Below are positions 5,196-6,414 of a stretch of 6,414 nt of DNA, one piece after another. Made by a program: the position numbers and the translations under genes. Origin of the DNA: Fimbriimonadaceae bacterium (GTDB taxonomy: Bacteria; Armatimonadota; Fimbriimonadia; Fimbriimonadales; Fimbriimonadaceae); the NCBI GenBank assembly GCA_019694835.1, contig JAIBBE010000238.1:1-6414 (forward strand). Direction: 5' to 3'. Each line of letters begins with the position of its first letter. The stretch's first letter is position 1. The notes beneath the pieces are model-generated. The model ran no database searches. It was not told the origin of the DNA and saw only the letters and a list, made by a program, of their open reading frames with translations.

Positions 5196-6071
5196 TCATC
5201 CATGACGCGGGCCCCCGCCGAAGTCCGTGCAGAACTGCTCAAGAGTCTGATTCAAGGGTTTCATTGGGACAATCCCAAGGCGTGTTAGTTGATTCGAGGC
5301 CAAGGCGCTGAACCTCGGCCTGAGGGCCGCGGCTGGCCAAGCATCCGTGTGAATTGGCTCGATTGCGGGAGGCGTTATGCCAAGCTGATCGGCTCGGATG
5401 CGAACAACCCTGTTCGCAAAATCCCACCAACTCATCACTTCAGAACCAGCGGCGTGCAGGACGCCCGCTTTTGGATTCAGGTCGACGAGATCAGCTAACA
5501 CTCTGGCAAGCTCCAACGTTGACGTGGGAGTTCCGAATTGATCTGCAACCACCCGCAAGTTACCGCCAGAGTACCATTGCTCAAGAATCGAACGCGGAAA
5601 GCATAGACCATGAAGGCCGAATAACCATGACGTGCGAACAACCAGGGAGTCAGGGGCGTTCTCTAAGACGTAACCCTCACCGAGGAGCTTCGTCCGTCCA
5701 TATACTGAAAGTGGATTAGTCTCGGAGCTCTCACAATACGGTACATCTGATACTCCGCCAAAGACAAAATCAGTTGAAATGTGGATTAGCCTGGTCCCTG
5801 TCACCCTGGATGCCTCGGCCAAGTACTTGGGTCCCAACGCGTTGGTCTCCAAGGCGTGAGAAGGCGATCGTTCTACTAAGTTGAAGAGGGCGAACGCAGC
5901 ACAGTTTACGCACCAGTCATATTTTCGGTCCATCCACCCCTTGATTGACTCTCGGTCTCTTATGTCCAGTTCCTTTGACGAGGGGGCCGAAACATGCATC
6001 CCGCGAGCGACGAGGAGGTCCCTGCAGGCACCGCCCAGCAGGCCACTTCCTCCAGTCAATAGAATTCTCAC
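5196..6071 (-). CDS. RmlD-type dTDP-4-dehydrorhamnose reductase (SDR family)
   Basis: A 291-residue extended short-chain dehydrogenase of the RmlD substrate-binding family, which reduces dTDP-4-dehydro-L-rhamnose to dTDP-L-rhamnose with NAD(P)H. The Rossmann motif TGGSGLLGG lies at residues 6-14. The strand before the active site is HISTDFVFGG (97-106, with Thr100), and the catalytic pair is Tyr124 and Lys128 in YGRTK. The family blocks DQFGTPTS (177-184) and RPRFSALASNQLTRLGI near the C-terminus are present. The usual aspartate in STDYVFDG is Gly here. The GTG at 6071 is chosen over a GTG at 6104, because TGAGG precedes it by 8 bases and the protein then begins MRILLTGGSG, as is normal. Divergent from a glycosyltransferase gene, so a role in surface polysaccharide synthesis is likely. 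A related sugar-nucleotide reductase is possible. Confidence 0.88.
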   Translation of the reverse strand: MRILLTGGSGLLGGACRDLLVARGMHVSAPSSKELDIRDRESIKGWMDRKYDWCVNCAAFALFNLVERSPSHALETNALGPKYLAEASRVTGTRLIHISTDFVFGGVSDVPYCESSETNPLSVYGRTKLLGEGYVLENAPDSLVVRTSWLFGLHGLCFPRSILEQWYSGGNLRVVADQFGTPTSTLELARVLADLVDLNPKAGVLHAAGSEVMSWWDFANRVVRIRADQLGITPPAIEPIHTDAWPAAALRPRFSALASNQLTRLGIVPMKPLNQTLEQFCTDFGGGPRHG

Positions 6072-6104
6072 TGGTGAAGCCTCATTTGCCACGATCCAAC
6101 CCAC

Positions 6105-6275
6105 CTACGAGACATATACTATCTCAATCTCAGGGACCGGCTGGCCCTTCGCCGTGAAAGGCCAGATCGAAGGAGGGAATGACCGGGCCGGTTTTCTTCG
6201 ATCCGAGGGCGTATCGCTAAGCGGGGATCGAGAGGCACTAGGCGTATTCTTGGGCGTGAGGTATACACTCGGTCG
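6105..6275. promoter_or_regulatory. Divergent promoter region with inverted repeats
   Basis: This spacer must hold the start signals for the rmlD-type and glycosyltransferase genes. CTGGCC (6141-6146) pairs with GGCCAG (6160-6165), and GATCGAAG (6165-6172) pairs with CTTCGATC (6196-6203). TATACA at 6262-6267 could be the -10 box for the rightward gene, with transcription starting nearly at its ATG. No clear -35 box is seen. The stems may be regulatory or incidental. Confidence 0.35.
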
Positions 6276-6414
6276 ATGGCCGAAATTTCGATGATAATAG
6301 CATCCTATTGTAGAACGAAGGAGCTTCTATCTACTATTCATAGCTTTCTGGCCCAATCATTTCAAGACTTCGAACTCGTCATTGTGAACGACGGGCCACC
6401 GAGTCCAGAGATCG
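6276..6414 (+). CDS. Family 2 glycosyltransferase, N-terminal 46 residues (runs off right edge)
   Basis: From the ATG at 6276 the frame reads MAEISMIIASYCRTKELLST and continues with FLAQSFQDFELVIVNDGPP to the window end. The first strand with an SY-R motif, then a helix ending in SFxxQSFxDFELVIVNDG, is the start of the GT-A nucleotide-sugar binding fold of GT2 transferases. The aspartate in VNDG is the conserved one that contacts the nucleotide. The acceptor and sugar cannot be told from this fragment. An alternative ATG at 6291 would remove five residues. No Shine-Dalgarno lies close; GTGAGG is 14 bases away. It is divergent from the RmlD-type reductase and fits a polysaccharide locus. Confidence 0.85.
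   Translation, partial: MAEISMIIASYCRTKELLSTIHSFLAQSFQDFELVIVNDGPPSPEI

Noticed and set aside
4904..5311. Open frames on both strands across the 5067-5195 gap
   Set aside because: Neither translation shows a recognisable domain or ribosome binding site, and both overlap better-supported genes.
5881..6294. Rightward frame across the start of the rmlD-type gene and the intergenic region
   Set aside because: It is antisense to the Rossmann motif region, has no family resemblance, and ends inside the glycosyltransferase start.
1..6414. CRISPR array, tRNA, rRNA or insertion sequence
   Set aside because: No regularly spaced repeats of suitable length, no cloverleaf or rRNA-like sequence and no transposase motifs were seen.

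Overview
The window is bacterial, with coding regions of mostly 55-65% GC and no tRNA, rRNA, CRISPR array or recognisable transposase. The taxon cannot be fixed from the sequence. A GC-rich dispersed hairpin repeat, an Rhs core gene, a zinc peptidase with an NPMEYFAE motif and a phage-type GxxGxxVF protein together would suit an environmental phylum such as Armatimonadota or Planctomycetota. That is an impression, not a demonstration.

Left part (1-2100). A truncated gene of unknown function runs off the left edge on the minus strand. After a gap with a 12-bp GC-rich hairpin repeat comes a leftward operon of three genes: SRPBCC/AHSA1-type protein (2024-1569), ArsR-type regulator (1516-1166) and exported cupin (1088-660). 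A perfect inverted repeat, ATATGCAA-N8-TTGCATAT, covers the predicted -10 box and start codon of the first gene. It is the natural candidate operator for the ArsR protein.

Middle (2101-3445). A small HExxH zinc peptidase gene is divergent from the operon. Its 3' end overlaps by 11 bp the end of a convergent gene for a phage-associated type of protein. A 210-bp spacer with short direct and inverted repeats separates the latter from the next unit.

Rhs unit (about 3605-5066). A short orphan Rhs gene with its own promoter and Shine-Dalgarno site carries only the terminal part of the Rhs core. This is fused to a 15-cysteine C-terminal domain with an HEMLH zinc-binding motif. Its stop codon overlaps by 8 bp the start of a gene for a four-helix membrane protein. 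GC falls from about 60% in the core to about 52% in the tip and 47% in the membrane protein gene. The layout is that of a polymorphic toxin tip with a cognate immunity gene, and it is the most interesting part of the window.

Right part (5067-6414). A leftward RmlD-type dTDP-4-dehydrorhamnose reductase gene is divergent from the start of a family 2 glycosyltransferase that runs off the right edge. This suggests the border of a surface polysaccharide cluster.
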